Shown: positions 9,801-19,197, numbered from the stretch's first letter. The stretch is 62,969 nucleotides of DNA from Bacteroidaceae bacterium (GCA_024401275.1 JAKSLJ010000018.1:1-62969), one strand, 5' to 3'. Notes: a model not told the origin generated them from the letters alone. A program made the numbers and translations.

Positions 9801-10568
9801 ATGAAACAAAGACTTGTAATCAAGGTCGGAAGCAACGTCTTGACACGCGCAGACGGCACATTAAATATCACTCGCATCTCTGCCATCGTTGACCAGATAG
9901 CAGAGCTTCGCAAGTTGCGTCACGAGATAATCCTCGTCTCTTCTGGTGCTGTTGCAAGCGGCAGAAGCGAGCTTCGCGTTGAATCTCATCTAGACAGCGT
10001 AGAGCAGCGTCAGCTATTCTCCGCCATAGGTCAGGTGCGACTCATAAACCACTACTACGACCTCTTCCGTGAGCACAACATCCACATCGGACAGGTGCTT
10101 ACCATGAAGGAGAACTTCCAGGCGGGCGAGCAATATCAGAACCAGAAAGCCTGCATGCAACTCATGCTCGACATGGGTGTTCTTCCTATCGTTAACGAGA
10201 ACGACACCGTAGCTCTCACAGAGCTTATGTTTACCGATAACGACGAACTTTCAGGACTTATCGCAAAGATGCTCAAGGCAGACAAACTCATCCTGCTTTC
10301 AAACATCGACGGCATCTACGACGGCGACCCAAAGAATCCAGAATCGAAAGTTATTGAGAAGGTAGCACAAGGCGCGGATCTCAGCGAGTATATCCATCGC
10401 GAAAAGAGCAGCTTCGGTCGTGGCGGCATGGAATCAAAGTACCACACCGCTTCTTCCGTTGCCAAGGAAGGCATCGACGTGATCATCGCAAACGGTACCC
10501 GCGACAATATCCTCGTTGACCTTATCACAGCTCCAGAAACAGTATTGCACACAGAATTCCAAGCATAA
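9801..10568 (+). CDS. proB: Glutamate 5-kinase, short form without PUA domain
   Basis: A 255-residue amino-acid kinase: VIKVGSNVL nucleotide loop, LVSSGAVASGR, NENDTVA substrate loop, LLSNIDGIYDGDP, and FGRGGMESKYHTA. It phosphorylates glutamate in the first step of proline synthesis. The start at 9801 (MKQRLVIKVGSNVL) is chosen because the protein family begins there; an in-frame TTG at 9753 would place part of the palindromic repeat in the protein and is unlikely. The RNA-binding-like PUA domain of the E. coli enzyme (367 residues) is absent, as in some other bacteria. It ends 10 bases before proA, so the two are surely co-transcribed. Confidence 0.94.
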   Translation: MKQRLVIKVGSNVLTRADGTLNITRISAIVDQIAELRKLRHEIILVSSGAVASGRSELRVESHLDSVEQRQLFSAIGQVRLINHYYDLFREHNIHIGQVLTMKENFQAGEQYQNQKACMQLMLDMGVLPIVNENDTVALTELMFTDNDELSGLIAKMLKADKLILLSNIDGIYDGDPKNPESKVIEKVAQGADLSEYIHREKSSFGRGGMESKYHTASSVAKEGIDVIIANGTRDNILVDLITAPETVLHTEFQA

Positions 10569-10578
10569 AAAGCCCCCT

Positions 10579-11763
10579 ATGAATCCAATTTTCAAAGCAG
10601 CAAAAGAAGCCGCTCGCTTCGTCGCCCTCCTTACTGACAAGCAGCGCAACCAGATACTCAATGCCGTAGCAGATGCTATCGTAGCAAACACAGACAAACT
10701 CCTCGCAGCAAATGCAGAAGACCTCGCAAAGATGGACAAAGCAAACCCGCTCTATGACCGTCTTCAGCTCACTCCAGAGCGTCTTGCAGGCATCGCATCT
10801 GACATGCGAAACGTCGCTACCCTCCCCTCTCCTCTTGGCATAACACTTGAAGACCGCACTCTTCCAAACGGTCTTCGTCTTCGCAAGAAGTCAGTGCCTT
10901 TCGGAGTTATCGGCGTAATCTACGAGGCTCGTCCTAACGTAACTTTCGATGTTTTCTCACTCTGCCTCAAGAGCGGAAATGCTTGTATTCTAAAGGGCGG
11001 TCGCGATGCTGACAGTTCAAACCGCGCTGCCATCGCCCTCATACATGAGGTTCTCAGCAATATTGGCACAGCTCCAGTTGACTGCGTTTCCCTTCTCGAA
11101 GCCACACACGAAGCAACGGCAGAACTTCTCAGCGCTGTCGGTTATGTTGACATTTGCATTCCTCGTGGTGGTCGTCGCCTCATCGACTTCGTTCGCGACA
11201 ATGCGAAAGTGCCAGTTATTGAGACAGGTGCTGGCGTTGTTCATGCTTATATTGACAAAGCAGCAAACATGCAGATGGCAGCAGACATCGTTCTCAATGC
11301 AAAGACTCGTCGCGTAAGTGTCTGCAACGCTCTCGACACACTCCTCGTTCACAAGGATAAGGTGGCAGAACTCACTGACATCATCGCAAAACTTCAGGCG
11401 AAGAATGTTGACATTCACGAAAGCGAGTGCGACTTCAGTAAGGAATTCATGGCATACGCAATGAACCTTCGTGTCGTTGACTCTCTCGATGATGCAATAA
11501 ATCACATCGCTCAGTTCGGCTCTGGTCACAGCGAAAGCATTATCACAGACGACGAAGCTGCTGCAGAGCGTTTCCAGAACGAGGTTGACGCTGCTTGCGT
11601 ATATGTCAATGCACCAACAAGCTTCACCGACGGAGCGCAGTTCGGACTTGGAGCAGAAATCGGAATCTCTACTCAGAAGCTCGGCCCTCGCGGTCCTATG
11701 GGCTTGATGGAGATGACTACATACAAGTGGCTTATCAACGGCAACGGACAGGTAAGAGCATAA
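10579..11763 (+). CDS. proA: Gamma-glutamyl phosphate reductase
   Basis: A 394-residue aldehyde-dehydrogenase-fold enzyme that reduces glutamyl-5-phosphate to the semialdehyde. Visible are the cofactor-domain segment KKSVPFGVIGVIYEARPNV, the LKGGRDADSSN loop, the PRGGRRLIDFV stretch, the catalytic cysteine in RRVSVCNALDTLL, and the C-terminal GPRGPMGLMEMTTYKW. The start at 10579 (MNPIFKAAKEAARF) fits the family; the longer open frame from 10516 overlaps proB. With proC and proB it makes the proline pathway complete in one cluster. Confidence 0.95.
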   Translation: MNPIFKAAKEAARFVALLTDKQRNQILNAVADAIVANTDKLLAANAEDLAKMDKANPLYDRLQLTPERLAGIASDMRNVATLPSPLGITLEDRTLPNGLRLRKKSVPFGVIGVIYEARPNVTFDVFSLCLKSGNACILKGGRDADSSNRAAIALIHEVLSNIGTAPVDCVSLLEATHEATAELLSAVGYVDICIPRGGRRLIDFVRDNAKVPVIETGAGVVHAYIDKAANMQMAADIVLNAKTRRVSVCNALDTLLVHKDKVAELTDIIAKLQAKNVDIHESECDFSKEFMAYAMNLRVVDSLDDAINHIAQFGSGHSESIITDDEAAAERFQNEVDAACVYVNAPTSFTDGAQFGLGAEIGISTQKLGPRGPMGLMEMTTYKWLINGNGQVRA

Positions 11764-11789
11764 TCATAATTGATAATTAATATTTTATT

Positions 11790-12527
11790 TTGCAAAACCA
11801 AGCTATAACAGACAGTTTCAACGACCCGATGGGTGCGGCGATAACAGACTTTCACAGGACAGGAAAGGCTGACAAGCTCCGTGTGTTTTCTTCCATGTTT
11901 GAAGAAGACGAAATACCGGTTGAGGTTCTTTTCCGTCAGTACGACGAAATGCCAGAACTGGAGCAAACCGCCTTGCAGCTTGCAAAGGGAAGAATCCTAG
12001 ATGTCGGTGCCGGTGCTGGCTGCCATAGCTTGGCTTTACAGAATATGCAGAAAGATGTTACGGCGATAGACATATCGCCGCTTTCTGTAAGCGTAATGAA
12101 AGAGCGCGGAGTAAAGAATGCCCAGCTTCAAGACTTCTTTGAAGATGGCTATAGCGAGAAATTCAACACAATAATCATGCTGATGAACGGAACCGGCATT
12201 GTCGGAAAACTCAAGAACATCAGCGCATTCTTTGACAAGGCAAAGCAGCTGCTTTCATCTGACGGTCAGATACTTATAGACTCCACTGACCTCGCATACA
12301 TCTTCGAAGACGAAGACGGTTTCTTCGATGCCACAGAGTTTGAAAACTACTACGGCGAAGTAGATTTCCAGATGCAATACAAAAACATAAAAGGCGAGCC
12401 TTTCGACTGGCTCTACCTTGATTTCGAAACCCTTTCCCAAGCAGCCGAAGCCCACGGTTTCCAAGCAGAGCTCCTAAAAGAAGGAGAAAACGACAATTAC
12501 CTCGCACGACTTACCGTCAAGCAGTAA
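11790..12527 (+). CDS. Class I SAM-dependent methyltransferase
   Basis: A 245-residue protein with methyltransferase motif I (GRILDVGAGAGCHSLAL), motif II acidic residue in DVTAIDISPLSV, and the later FNTIIMLMNGTGIVG strand. The frame begins with a TTG at 11790; the next in-frame ATG is 11829 (MGAAITDFH). The conserved-looking NDPMGAAI stretch before that ATG makes the upstream TTG more likely, but this is not certain. It follows proA by 26 bases and could be read with the proline operon. The methyl acceptor is unknown; small-molecule methyltransferases of the TehB-like type are the nearest general description. Confidence 0.8.
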   Translation: MQNQAITDSFNDPMGAAITDFHRTGKADKLRVFSSMFEEDEIPVEVLFRQYDEMPELEQTALQLAKGRILDVGAGAGCHSLALQNMQKDVTAIDISPLSVSVMKERGVKNAQLQDFFEDGYSEKFNTIIMLMNGTGIVGKLKNISAFFDKAKQLLSSDGQILIDSTDLAYIFEDEDGFFDATEFENYYGEVDFQMQYKNIKGEPFDWLYLDFETLSQAAEAHGFQAELLKEGENDNYLARLTVKQ

Positions 12528-12560
12528 TTGCACAAGTACCCTTATTTTTCCGGCATCCCT

Positions 12561-13013
12561 TTACTCCTTATTCTTCGTGTCCATGATGATGGTCACAGGA
12601 CCGTCGTTTATGAGTGCGACCTTCATGTCGGCGCCGAATTCTCCCGTTGGCACTGGTTTTCCCATTGCCTCGGACAGTTTCTTCACGAAAGCTTCGTAGA
12701 GCGGAACGGAATGTTCGTGCTTTGCTGCTCGGAACCATGACGGACGATTGCCTTTCTTTGTTGAAGCGAATAGAGTGAACTGACTTACTACGAGGGCTTC
12801 GCCGTCAACATCCATCACAGAACGGTTCATAACGCCAGCTTCGTCGTCGAAAATGCGCATGGCAACTATCTTCTTTACCAGCCATTCCATATCTTCCATT
12901 CCGTCAGCATCCTCCACGCCAAACAGAATGAGCAGTCCATTGCCTATCTGCCCATTTATCTTGCCTTCGATAGTTACCGAAGCCTCTCTAACTCGCTGAA
13001 TAACAACACGCAT
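12561..13013 (-). CDS. dtd: D-aminoacyl-tRNA deacylase
   Basis: A 150-residue protein of exactly the usual DTD length. It opens with MRVVIQRVREASVTI, has the active-site motif SQFTLFAST, and closes with the NDGPVTIIMD motif whose Gly-cisPro pair sets chirality specificity in the family. It removes D-amino acids (and glycine) wrongly attached to tRNA. Its start is a single base past the stop of the upstream TPR gene, so leuB, the TPR gene and dtd form one minus-strand transcript. It converges on the methyltransferase gene with 33 bases between; no strong terminator is visible there. Confidence 0.95.
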   Translation of the reverse strand: MRVVIQRVREASVTIEGKINGQIGNGLLILFGVEDADGMEDMEWLVKKIVAMRIFDDEAGVMNRSVMDVDGEALVVSQFTLFASTKKGNRPSWFRAAKHEHSVPLYEAFVKKLSEAMGKPVPTGEFGADMKVALINDGPVTIIMDTKNKE

Positions 13014-13014
13014 A

Positions 13015-13698
13015 TTACGGATTCCTTAGGTTTATTCTCTTGTAATAATGTATCAGCGACTGCTTTGGCACACCTGCTGAAACGAGTTTATCAAGATTTC
13101 GCTTGGCATCCTTCTTTTTCTTTTGTCGCAACTGAAGATCTACAGCCCTAAGCAGATGCTCATTGTTTGCAGGTTTAAGCTCGTATGCGCGCAAATAATC
13201 ATATTCCGCAAGAGAAAGAAGATTCTGTCTCTCTTCGATATCAGCTCTTACAACCCACGAGAGGACGCTGTCAGGATGCTGTTCCACAAGGAGATTTGCA
13301 TCATCGAGAGCATCGGTATGATGACTGTCTTTCTCGTTAAAAAGAGCTCTCGCTGTAAGCGCATGGAAGTTTGTCGGCTCAGCTTTCAATACGGCATCAT
13401 AATCGGCACGGGCAAGTCCAAAATGGAATAGTCGCTCATTGGCGTATGCACGATAGTAAAGTGCCGTTAGATTGTCCGGTTCCAAGGATAGCACGTTATC
13501 GTAAACATCCTTAGCCAACTGCCATTTATCCTGCTGCATATAGTCGGCAGCTTTTGACATGCGATCAGCTATGGTCATGCCTTTATACGGATCATCCTTT
13601 GACTGAAGCGGAACAGAACTGAAAACTCCTTCCTCCCTCTGCTGTGAATAAGCAGAAAGAGAAAGGAGCATTGATATTAACAAGAGAGTTTTTCTCAT
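13015..13698 (-). CDS. Exported TPR-repeat protein
   Basis: A 227-residue protein with a signal peptide (MRKTLLLISMLLSLSAYSQ) and at least four tetratricopeptide helices pairs: AADYMQQDKWQLAKDVYDNVL, ALYYRAYANERLFHFGLARADYDAVL, and the repeats following. It is probably periplasmic and works as a protein-interaction scaffold; nothing shows with what. It lies 26 bases after leuB and abuts dtd, so it is in the same operon although its function looks unrelated. Confidence 0.8.
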   Translation of the reverse strand: MRKTLLLISMLLSLSAYSQQREEGVFSSVPLQSKDDPYKGMTIADRMSKAADYMQQDKWQLAKDVYDNVLSLEPDNLTALYYRAYANERLFHFGLARADYDAVLKAEPTNFHALTARALFNEKDSHHTDALDDANLLVEQHPDSVLSWVVRADIEERQNLLSLAEYDYLRAYELKPANNEHLLRAVDLQLRQKKKKDAKRNLDKLVSAGVPKQSLIHYYKRINLRNP

Positions 13699-13724
13699 TT
13701 ATTTCAAATGAAGTGAAGAGTGAC

Positions 13725-14804
13725 TTACGCGTTCTTGATGTAGTTTACTACCCAAGCGCCGACTTCCTTAGTTCCGTACTTCTCACCACCTTCAACCTGA
13801 ATTTCTGGTGTGCGTACATTAGCATCAAGTGAAGCGTCAACGGCCTTGCGTACGAGTGCACCTTCATCCTTAAGGTCGAAGTACTCGAGAAGCATAGCTA
13901 CAGAGAGAATCTGAGCAAGTGGGTTTGCGATGTTCAAGCCCTTAGCCTGTGGCCATGAACCGTGGATTGGCTCGAACACAGGAGTAGAAGAACCTGTAGA
14001 TGCTGATGGAAGAAGACCCATAGAACCAGAGATTACAGAACCTTCGTCAGTAAGGATATCTCCGAATGTATTTTCAGTAACCATTACATCGAAGAATGTA
14101 GGCTCCTGAATCATGCGCATTGCTGCGTTGTCAACATACATGTAGTCAGTATTAACCTCTGGATACTGAGGTGCCATTTCCTGAGCAACCTTTCTCCAAA
14201 GACGTGAAGAAGCGAGCACGTTAGCCTTATCAACTACAGTAAGGTGCTTGTTGCGCTTCATTGCATACTCAAAACCAACCTTGAGGATGCGCTCTACCTC
14301 TGGACGAGTATAGTAGTTTGTATCAAGAGCCTCTTCTACGCCGTCAGCGTTGATTGTTGGCTCAACCTTCTTTCCGAAGTACATACCGCCAGTAAGCTCA
14401 CGGATGCAGATGAAGTCAGCGCCCTCTACGAGTTCCTTACGGAGTGGAGACTTGTGAACGAGGCACTTGAAAGTCTGTACTGGACGAATGTTTGCAAACA
14501 GACCGAGCTTCTTGCGCATAGCGAGAAGACCCTGCTCTGGACGAACCTTTGCAGATGGATTGTTATCAAACTTAGGGTCACCGACAGAAGCAAAGAGTAC
14601 TGCGTCAGCCTCTTCACAAACCTTGAAAGTTTCCTCTGGGAATGGATCGCCCACTTCGTCAATAGCATGTGCGCCACAAAGAGCTTCCTTATAGCTTACT
14701 TCATGACCAAACTTCTCAGCGATAGCGTTCATTACGGCTACGCCCTGTTCCATGATCTCTGGGCCGATACCGTCGCCCGCAAGAACTGCAATGTTAAGTT
14801 TCAT
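13725..14804 (-). CDS. leuB: 3-isopropylmalate dehydrogenase
   Basis: A 359-residue member of the isocitrate/isopropylmalate dehydrogenase family: start [18 protein letters not shown], substrate arginines in [21 protein letters not shown], catalytic lysine in [13 protein letters not shown], metal-binding aspartates in the [15 protein letters not shown] region, and NAD loop [22 protein letters not shown]. It oxidises and decarboxylates 3-isopropylmalate in leucine synthesis. leuA, leuC and leuD are not in the window, so the pathway is split. A TAATTTTG promoter element lies about 41 bases upstream. Confidence 0.95.
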   Translation of the reverse strand: MKLNIAVLAGDGIGPEIMEQGVAVMNAIAEKFGHEVSYKEALCGAHAIDEVGDPFPEETFKVCEEADAVLFASVGDPKFDNNPSAKVRPEQGLLAMRKKLGLFANIRPVQTFKCLVHKSPLRKELVEGADFICIRELTGGMYFGKKVEPTINADGVEEALDTNYYTRPEVERILKVGFEYAMKRNKHLTVVDKANVLASSRLWRKVAQEMAPQYPEVNTDYMYVDNAAMRMIQEPTFFDVMVTENTFGDILTDEGSVISGSMGLLPSASTGSSTPVFEPIHGSWPQAKGLNIANPLAQILSVAMLLEYFDLKDEGALVRKAVDASLDANVRTPEIQVEGGEKYGTKEVGAWVVNYIKNA

Positions 14805-14844
14805 ATCTAGATATATTCAGTTTTTGGTTTCTATAAAAACAGCG

Positions 14845-14852
14845 CAAAATTA
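14845..14852 (-). promoter_or_regulatory. -7 element for leuB operon
   Basis: CAAAATTA on the plus strand reads TAATTTTG on the minus strand, a TAnnTTTG match 41 bases before the leuB start. Confidence 0.45.
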
Positions 14853-14969
14853 CAACATTATTGTATATTAAAGTAAGAAAACTGGCTTATTCTTCCGTTT
14901 TTAGTCAATTATTTGACAAACGCAAAGCAGCATATTCAGATTAATCGCCATTATTTCAATGAAAAAATG

Positions 14970-14977
14970 TAAATTTG
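14970..14977 (+). promoter_or_regulatory. -7 element for birA
   Basis: TAAATTTG, 12 bases upstream of the ATG, implying a very short leader. Confidence 0.45.
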
Positions 14978-14988
14978 TACCCTGAATA

Positions 14989-15765
14989 ATGAGCTCTATC
15001 ACATATACATACCTGCCAGAAACGGCTTCGACCAACACTTTCGCAAAGGAGAACATCCATGATTTTCCTTATGGTTTCCGTGTGGTTTATACCCCAAACC
15101 AAACGGCAGGACGCGGAATGGACAGCAACTCATGGGAGGCAGAAGCGGGCAAGAATATATCCTTCTCCATCGTTTGCCACCCGAAGATGGTCAAGCCTTC
15201 CGAACAATTCGTGCTATCCATGGCTATTGCTGTTGATATTGTGAAGTCACTGAAGGATTTAATGCCAGAAGAGAAGGACAATTTCCGCATCAAATGGCCG
15301 AATGACATATATTGGAAAGACAAGAAGCTTGGCGGCATTCTTATTGAGAACAGCCTGAAAGGTTTCCGCATGGACACTTGCATCATCGGCATTGGAATAA
15401 ACATCAACCAGGAAAAATTCCTCTCTGATGCGCCTAATCCGGTTTCCTTGAAACAGATTTGCGGAAAGGACTGCGACGGCATCAAACTAATGGAGTCCAT
15501 CTGCGAGCGATACAAGAAAACACTCCAGATAATAAAACTCCTTGAAAACCAAGACAACCATGCGCTCAGCATAGCCTACGAAAGCATCCGCGCCAACTAC
15601 CATCGCCTGCTATATCGCTACGACAGCGAGTGGCATGCTTTCCAGGACTCAGAAATATTCCACGCCAAAATCGTAAAGGTCCAGGACGACGGTCGTCTGC
15701 TTCTCCATCGGGAAGACGGCACGGAAAAAGAATACTGGCTCAAGGAGGTAAAGTTTATCATCTAA
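14989..15765 (+). CDS. birA: Biotin--protein ligase
   Basis: A 258-residue single-function ligase. The biotin/ATP loop is present as TAGRGMDSNSWEAEAGKN and the catalytic core as RIKWPNDIYWKDKKLGGILIE, followed by IGIGININQ. There is no N-terminal winged helix, so unlike E. coli BirA it should not repress biotin genes. It attaches biotin to carboxylase carrier proteins through biotinyl-AMP. A short C-terminal SH3-like cap (DGRLLLHREDGTEKEYW) is visible. It heads a plus-strand run with the SlyD-like gene and aroC. Confidence 0.94.
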   Translation: MSSITYTYLPETASTNTFAKENIHDFPYGFRVVYTPNQTAGRGMDSNSWEAEAGKNISFSIVCHPKMVKPSEQFVLSMAIAVDIVKSLKDLMPEEKDNFRIKWPNDIYWKDKKLGGILIENSLKGFRMDTCIIGIGININQEKFLSDAPNPVSLKQICGKDCDGIKLMESICERYKKTLQIIKLLENQDNHALSIAYESIRANYHRLLYRYDSEWHAFQDSEIFHAKIVKVQDDGRLLLHREDGTEKEYWLKEVKFII

Positions 15766-15834
15766 AAGCCAATAGTTGCCGAGTTCGGCAACGCCCAAAT
15801 CATAAATCATACTTCAAAAATCATAAATGTAACT

Positions 15835-16431
15835 ATGGCAAACAAATTCATCGCAGCTTCATACAAGCTGTTCACAACAGACCCAAATACTCCCGTAGAA
15901 GAGGCTACTGAGCAGCAGCCTTTCGTATTCATCTCTGGTCTCAACATGGCTCTCGACGCTTTCGAGAAGAACATTGAGAACCTTGAAACAGGCAAGGCAT
16001 TCGACTTCGTCATCCCTTGCGACGAGGCTTACGGAGCACCAGATCAGGAGCGCATCATTGCTCTTCCTCGCGGCATTTTTGAGGTGAACGGTCAGTTTGA
16101 CGACGAGCACATCAAGATTGACGCTTTCATTCCTATGAACAATGCTGACGGTCAGCGTCTTCTTGGCAAGGTTATCGACATCACAGACGATAATGTCCTC
16201 ATGGACTTCAACCACCCATTCGCAGGAAGCGACCTCCATTTCCAGGGCTTTATCGTTGAGAACCGCGAAGCTTCTGCTGATGAGGTTGACAAGGCAATGA
16301 AGATTCTTCGCGGCGAATTCGGCGGCTGCGGAGGTTGCGGAGGCGGCTCTTGTGGCGGAAACTGCGGAGGTAATTGTGGTGACGGAGGCTGCGGATCATG
16401 CGGCGATGGTGGTTGCGGTTGCGAAAAGTAA
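15835..16431 (+). CDS. slyD: SlyD-like FKBP peptidyl-prolyl isomerase with Cys-rich tail
   Basis: A 198-residue protein. The FKBP half-domains (FVISGLNMALDAFEKNIENL; FDFVIPCDEAYGAPDQERII) flank an insert-in-flap domain, as in SlyD. The C terminus (about residues 162-198) is almost only Gly and Cys: nine cysteines in patterns such as GGCGGCGGGSC and GDGGCGSCGDGGCGC. E. coli SlyD has a His/Cys metal-binding tail at the same place, used for nickel delivery; here histidine is absent and cysteine dominates, suggesting binding of a softer metal. It folds proteins in the cytoplasm and may store or deliver metal. It lies between birA and aroC with no obvious link to either. Confidence 0.88.
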   Translation: MANKFIAASYKLFTTDPNTPVEEATEQQPFVFISGLNMALDAFEKNIENLETGKAFDFVIPCDEAYGAPDQERIIALPRGIFEVNGQFDDEHIKIDAFIPMNNADGQRLLGKVIDITDDNVLMDFNHPFAGSDLHFQGFIVENREASADEVDKAMKILRGEFGGCGGCGGGSCGGNCGGNCGDGGCGSCGDGGCGCEK

Positions 16432-16483
16432 TCTTTCTCGCCTTTCACTTTTAATTTTTCATTTTTAATTTTTCACTTTAACC

Positions 16484-17560
16484 GTGAACACTTTCGGAAA
16501 AATATTCACCCTCACGACTTTCGGGGAGAGCCATGGCGAGGCTGTCGGCGGAGTCATCGACGGCATGCCTGCTGGCATCATGATTGACGAGCAGTTTATC
16601 CAGGCAGAGCTCAACCGCCGTCGTCCGGGACAGAGCAAGATAACAACTTCGCGCAATGAACCAGACAAGGTGGAACTTCTCAGCGGCGTCTTTGAAGGCA
16701 AATCTACTGGTACGCCTATAGGTTTCATAGTTCGCAATACAAACCAACATTCGTCCGACTATGACAACATGCGCGAGCTCTTCCGTCCGTCTCATGCCGA
16801 TTACACTTATGCTATGAAGTATGGCGTAAGAGACCATCGTGGTGGCGGTCGCACATCTGCCAGAATCACTATCAGCCGCTGTGTTGGCGGTGCTTTGGCA
16901 AAGCTTGCGCTCAACCAGCTCGGCATAAACGTTCTGGCTTACACTTCACAGGTTGGCGACATCAAGGTTGAAAAACCTTACACAGAACTCGATCTCTCGC
17001 AGACAGAAACAAATGCTGTCCGCTGCCCTGATTTGGAAAAGGCACCGCTCATGGAACAGCTTATCTCAGAAGTAAAAGCAGACGGCGACACCATTGGCGG
17101 CATTATTACTTGTGTGATAAAAGGATGTCCTGTAGGCCTCGGAGAGCCGGAATTCGGCAAGCTCAACGCGCAGCTCGGCTCGGCAATGCTCGGCATAAAT
17201 GCTGTCAAGGGCATAGAGTTTGGCGATGGCTTTGACATTGTCAACAAGCGCGGTTCACAAGTGAACGACATCTTCGTTGAAAGCGAAGAACACCCTCTCA
17301 AAACCGCCTCAAACCACTCTGGCGGCATTCAGGGCGGGCTATCCAACGGCCAGGACATAACCATGCGCATAGCCTTCAAGCCTGTGGCAACGATACTCAT
17401 GGAACAGCCTACAGTTGACGCTTCTGGCAAAGCAACAGTTCTGAAAGCAAAGGGCAGACACGACCCTTGCGTACTTCCACGCGCTGTACCTATCGTAGAA
17501 GCAATGGCAGCCATGACGATTCTCGACTGCTACCTCACAAACAAATGCAGCAGACTATAG
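16484..17560 (+). CDS. aroC: Chorismate synthase
   Basis: A 358-residue enzyme for the last common step of aromatic amino acid synthesis (EPSP to chorismate, needing reduced FMN). Signatures include [46 protein letters not shown] and the [19 protein letters not shown] stretch. The start is GTG at 16484; no in-frame ATG is available because TAA stops lie just upstream, and the family begins at exactly this residue (NTFGK). Upstream sequence is a TTTTAATTTTTCA-type tandem spacer (16448-16478). Confidence 0.96.
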   Translation: MNTFGKIFTLTTFGESHGEAVGGVIDGMPAGIMIDEQFIQAELNRRRPGQSKITTSRNEPDKVELLSGVFEGKSTGTPIGFIVRNTNQHSSDYDNMRELFRPSHADYTYAMKYGVRDHRGGGRTSARITISRCVGGALAKLALNQLGINVLAYTSQVGDIKVEKPYTELDLSQTETNAVRCPDLEKAPLMEQLISEVKADGDTIGGIITCVIKGCPVGLGEPEFGKLNAQLGSAMLGINAVKGIEFGDGFDIVNKRGSQVNDIFVESEEHPLKTASNHSGGIQGGLSNGQDITMRIAFKPVATILMEQPTVDASGKATVLKAKGRHDPCVLPRAVPIVEAMAAMTILDCYLTNKCSRL

Positions 17561-17590
17561 GATAGTAGATTTTGTACTTTATATAAATAT

Positions 17591-17659
17591 TTGTAGGGCG
17601 AGGATTTCCGAGCCGCCTCCATTAATCTTGGAAACGGCTCGGAAATCCTCGCCCTACAA
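17591..17659. repeat. Long perfect inverted repeat between aroC and SGNH gene
   Basis: A 25-base arm (17591-17615) is the exact reverse complement of 17635-17659, with a 19-base loop. One arm (23 bases of it) recurs at 56809-56831. It lies between convergent genes and may act as a two-way terminator, but it lacks a T tract and is better seen as a dispersed repeat. Confidence 0.85.
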
Positions 17660-17715
17660 TTTATTGCATTATAGAGTTTGCCTAACTCTTTCGTCAGCCT
17701 CATTAGTTAGCAATC

Positions 17716-19008
17716 TCACTCTGTCATCAGTCTTACACGACGTTCATAATTCTCCAAGCCATTTTTCAGAGCATCGAACATCGGCTTGGCAAGTGCTTTT
17801 CCGCCCTTGTGAGTAAGATGTGTATAGTCCTTCTCTGCCTCACCACGATTCGCCATACCGACTACACCACCGTTCTTCTGCATTACACTATACATATCCC
17901 AGAAAGCCAGCTTGTTGCTTTCAGCCATTTTGCGCTGCACTTGGGACAGTTCCTGCACACACTTCATTGACTTTGCTACGCCATTATCTTTCGTGGCTCT
18001 ATCGCTTACGCTAACGACAAGAATCGCAGCTTCAGGCCACGCTTTCTGATAACGCTTTATAACATCATTGAATGAGCGGACATAATATTTGTAGTTGTCC
18101 AGCTCTTTTGGCGACGCCACATTAAGACCGTATTGCAGAATTATTAAATCGTATGGACGGACGGCAGCAAACTCCTCAAGAGTGGACTGCGGAATTTTGT
18201 TCAGTTGGTTTCCTGACACGGCAACAAGACCAAAGTTATCCAAGACAATGCCGTTCTTTCCCTCGTTAGAAGCGAAGTAAAACACATTTCCACTTCCCTT
18301 TATACCCCACTCTACTGAGCTCGTCTCGCCTTCCACACATGCCGTCTGCAACTTATCGCTCTTTCCGGAATAAACCTCTTTTGTTTCGCCATTCATCGTG
18401 CATGTAACGGTTGCCGAAGCAATCGGACGGAAATACAGATACGTTTTTGTCCACTTTCCGACGAAAGAAGAATAATTGTTTTTTACTCCAGTGAGCTTGG
18501 CTGAAGCCGTTGCCTCTGATGTGGTGTAAATATTGTCTATGCCCTGAAGATCATTCTTAAAATCGCTCTTGACGGTTATGTTATGCGATGTCAGTCCCTT
18601 TGAGCTTTGCGAACAGGAAAGGCGCGAATATAGTGGAACAAGTTCTGCCGCGCCGCAACCGCTTCCTCCAAACTCCTTCTGCAGCAGTTCACGAAGATCT
18701 TGTGTCAATATGTCGCCACCGATAAACGAGTCGCCGTAATAAGCTATGCGCACAGGACGATTCATCTCTTTTGCGTGACTTAAAGCCTTGTAGAAGCGGT
18801 CCATCATGCGATTTGTATCTCCCGGCAGGAAGTCCACTATCGGCATAACGCCTTCAGGAACAGAGTCATTGGCAAGCAGCTCTTTTAGTTCAGCCTCAGT
18901 TCGCTCTGGTTGTTTCTTCTCGTCGCATGATGCGAACAGCATTACCCAAAGGCATGAAGCTATCAGTATGATTAGTGTATGTTTTGGTCGTAGCATATTC
19001 TTTTGCAT
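17716..19008 (-). CDS. SGNH/GDSL-family lipoprotein hydrolase
   Basis: A protein of about 430 residues. The start at 19008 (MQKNMLRPKHTLIILI) or 18996 gives a lipoprotein signal ending LWVMLFASC; the longer open frame back to 19095 begins before the predicted transcript start and is rejected. The SGNH motifs are the serine block RIAYYGDSFIGGDILTQDLR, a central YDLIILQYGLNVASP (block III Asn region), and C-terminal DYTHLTHKGGKALAKPM carrying the Asp and His. Such enzymes deacetylate glycans or peptidoglycan; a surface glycan esterase is the likely role in a Bacteroidales cell. Full length is long for the family because of a beta-rich insert (about residues 165-270). Confidence 0.83.
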   Translation of the reverse strand: MQKNMLRPKHTLIILIASCLWVMLFASCDEKKQPERTEAELKELLANDSVPEGVMPIVDFLPGDTNRMMDRFYKALSHAKEMNRPVRIAYYGDSFIGGDILTQDLRELLQKEFGGSGCGAAELVPLYSRLSCSQSSKGLTSHNITVKSDFKNDLQGIDNIYTTSEATASAKLTGVKNNYSSFVGKWTKTYLYFRPIASATVTCTMNGETKEVYSGKSDKLQTACVEGETSSVEWGIKGSGNVFYFASNEGKNGIVLDNFGLVAVSGNQLNKIPQSTLEEFAAVRPYDLIILQYGLNVASPKELDNYKYYVRSFNDVIKRYQKAWPEAAILVVSVSDRATKDNGVAKSMKCVQELSQVQRKMAESNKLAFWDMYSVMQKNGGVVGMANRGEAEKDYTHLTHKGGKALAKPMFDALKNGLENYERRVRLMTE

Positions 19009-19074
19009 AATTCGTTTTATTCGTAGTTGTGCTTTAGCGAAGGGACTTGTCCTTCTTTTCCGCAAAATTGGGCG

Positions 19075-19082
19075 CAAATTTA
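19075..19082 (-). promoter_or_regulatory. -7 element for the SGNH gene
   Basis: CAAATTTA on plus reads TAAATTTG on minus. It places the transcript start near 19068, which rules out the ATG at 19095. Confidence 0.5.
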
Positions 19083-19125
19083 GTAAAAAAATCACGATTA
19101 GACTGTGATTATCAATAAAAATTTA

Positions 19126-19133
19126 TATCTTTG
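19126..19133 (+). promoter_or_regulatory. -7 element for the aldo/keto reductase
   Basis: TATCTTTG, 64 bases before the ATG. The block TGTGATTATCAATAAAA just upstream (19104-19120) is also found at 28300-28316, upstream of infA on the other strand. Confidence 0.5.
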
Positions 19134-19197
19134 CAAAAATTATTAATCTAAATGTGGAAGCCCTGCAGGCTTTGACAAACTAAAAAACACTGTAAAA

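Noticed and set aside
19009-19095. Longer N terminus for the SGNH hydrolase (from 19095)
   Set aside because: It would begin before the predicted transcript start and put a basic stretch before the lipoprotein signal.
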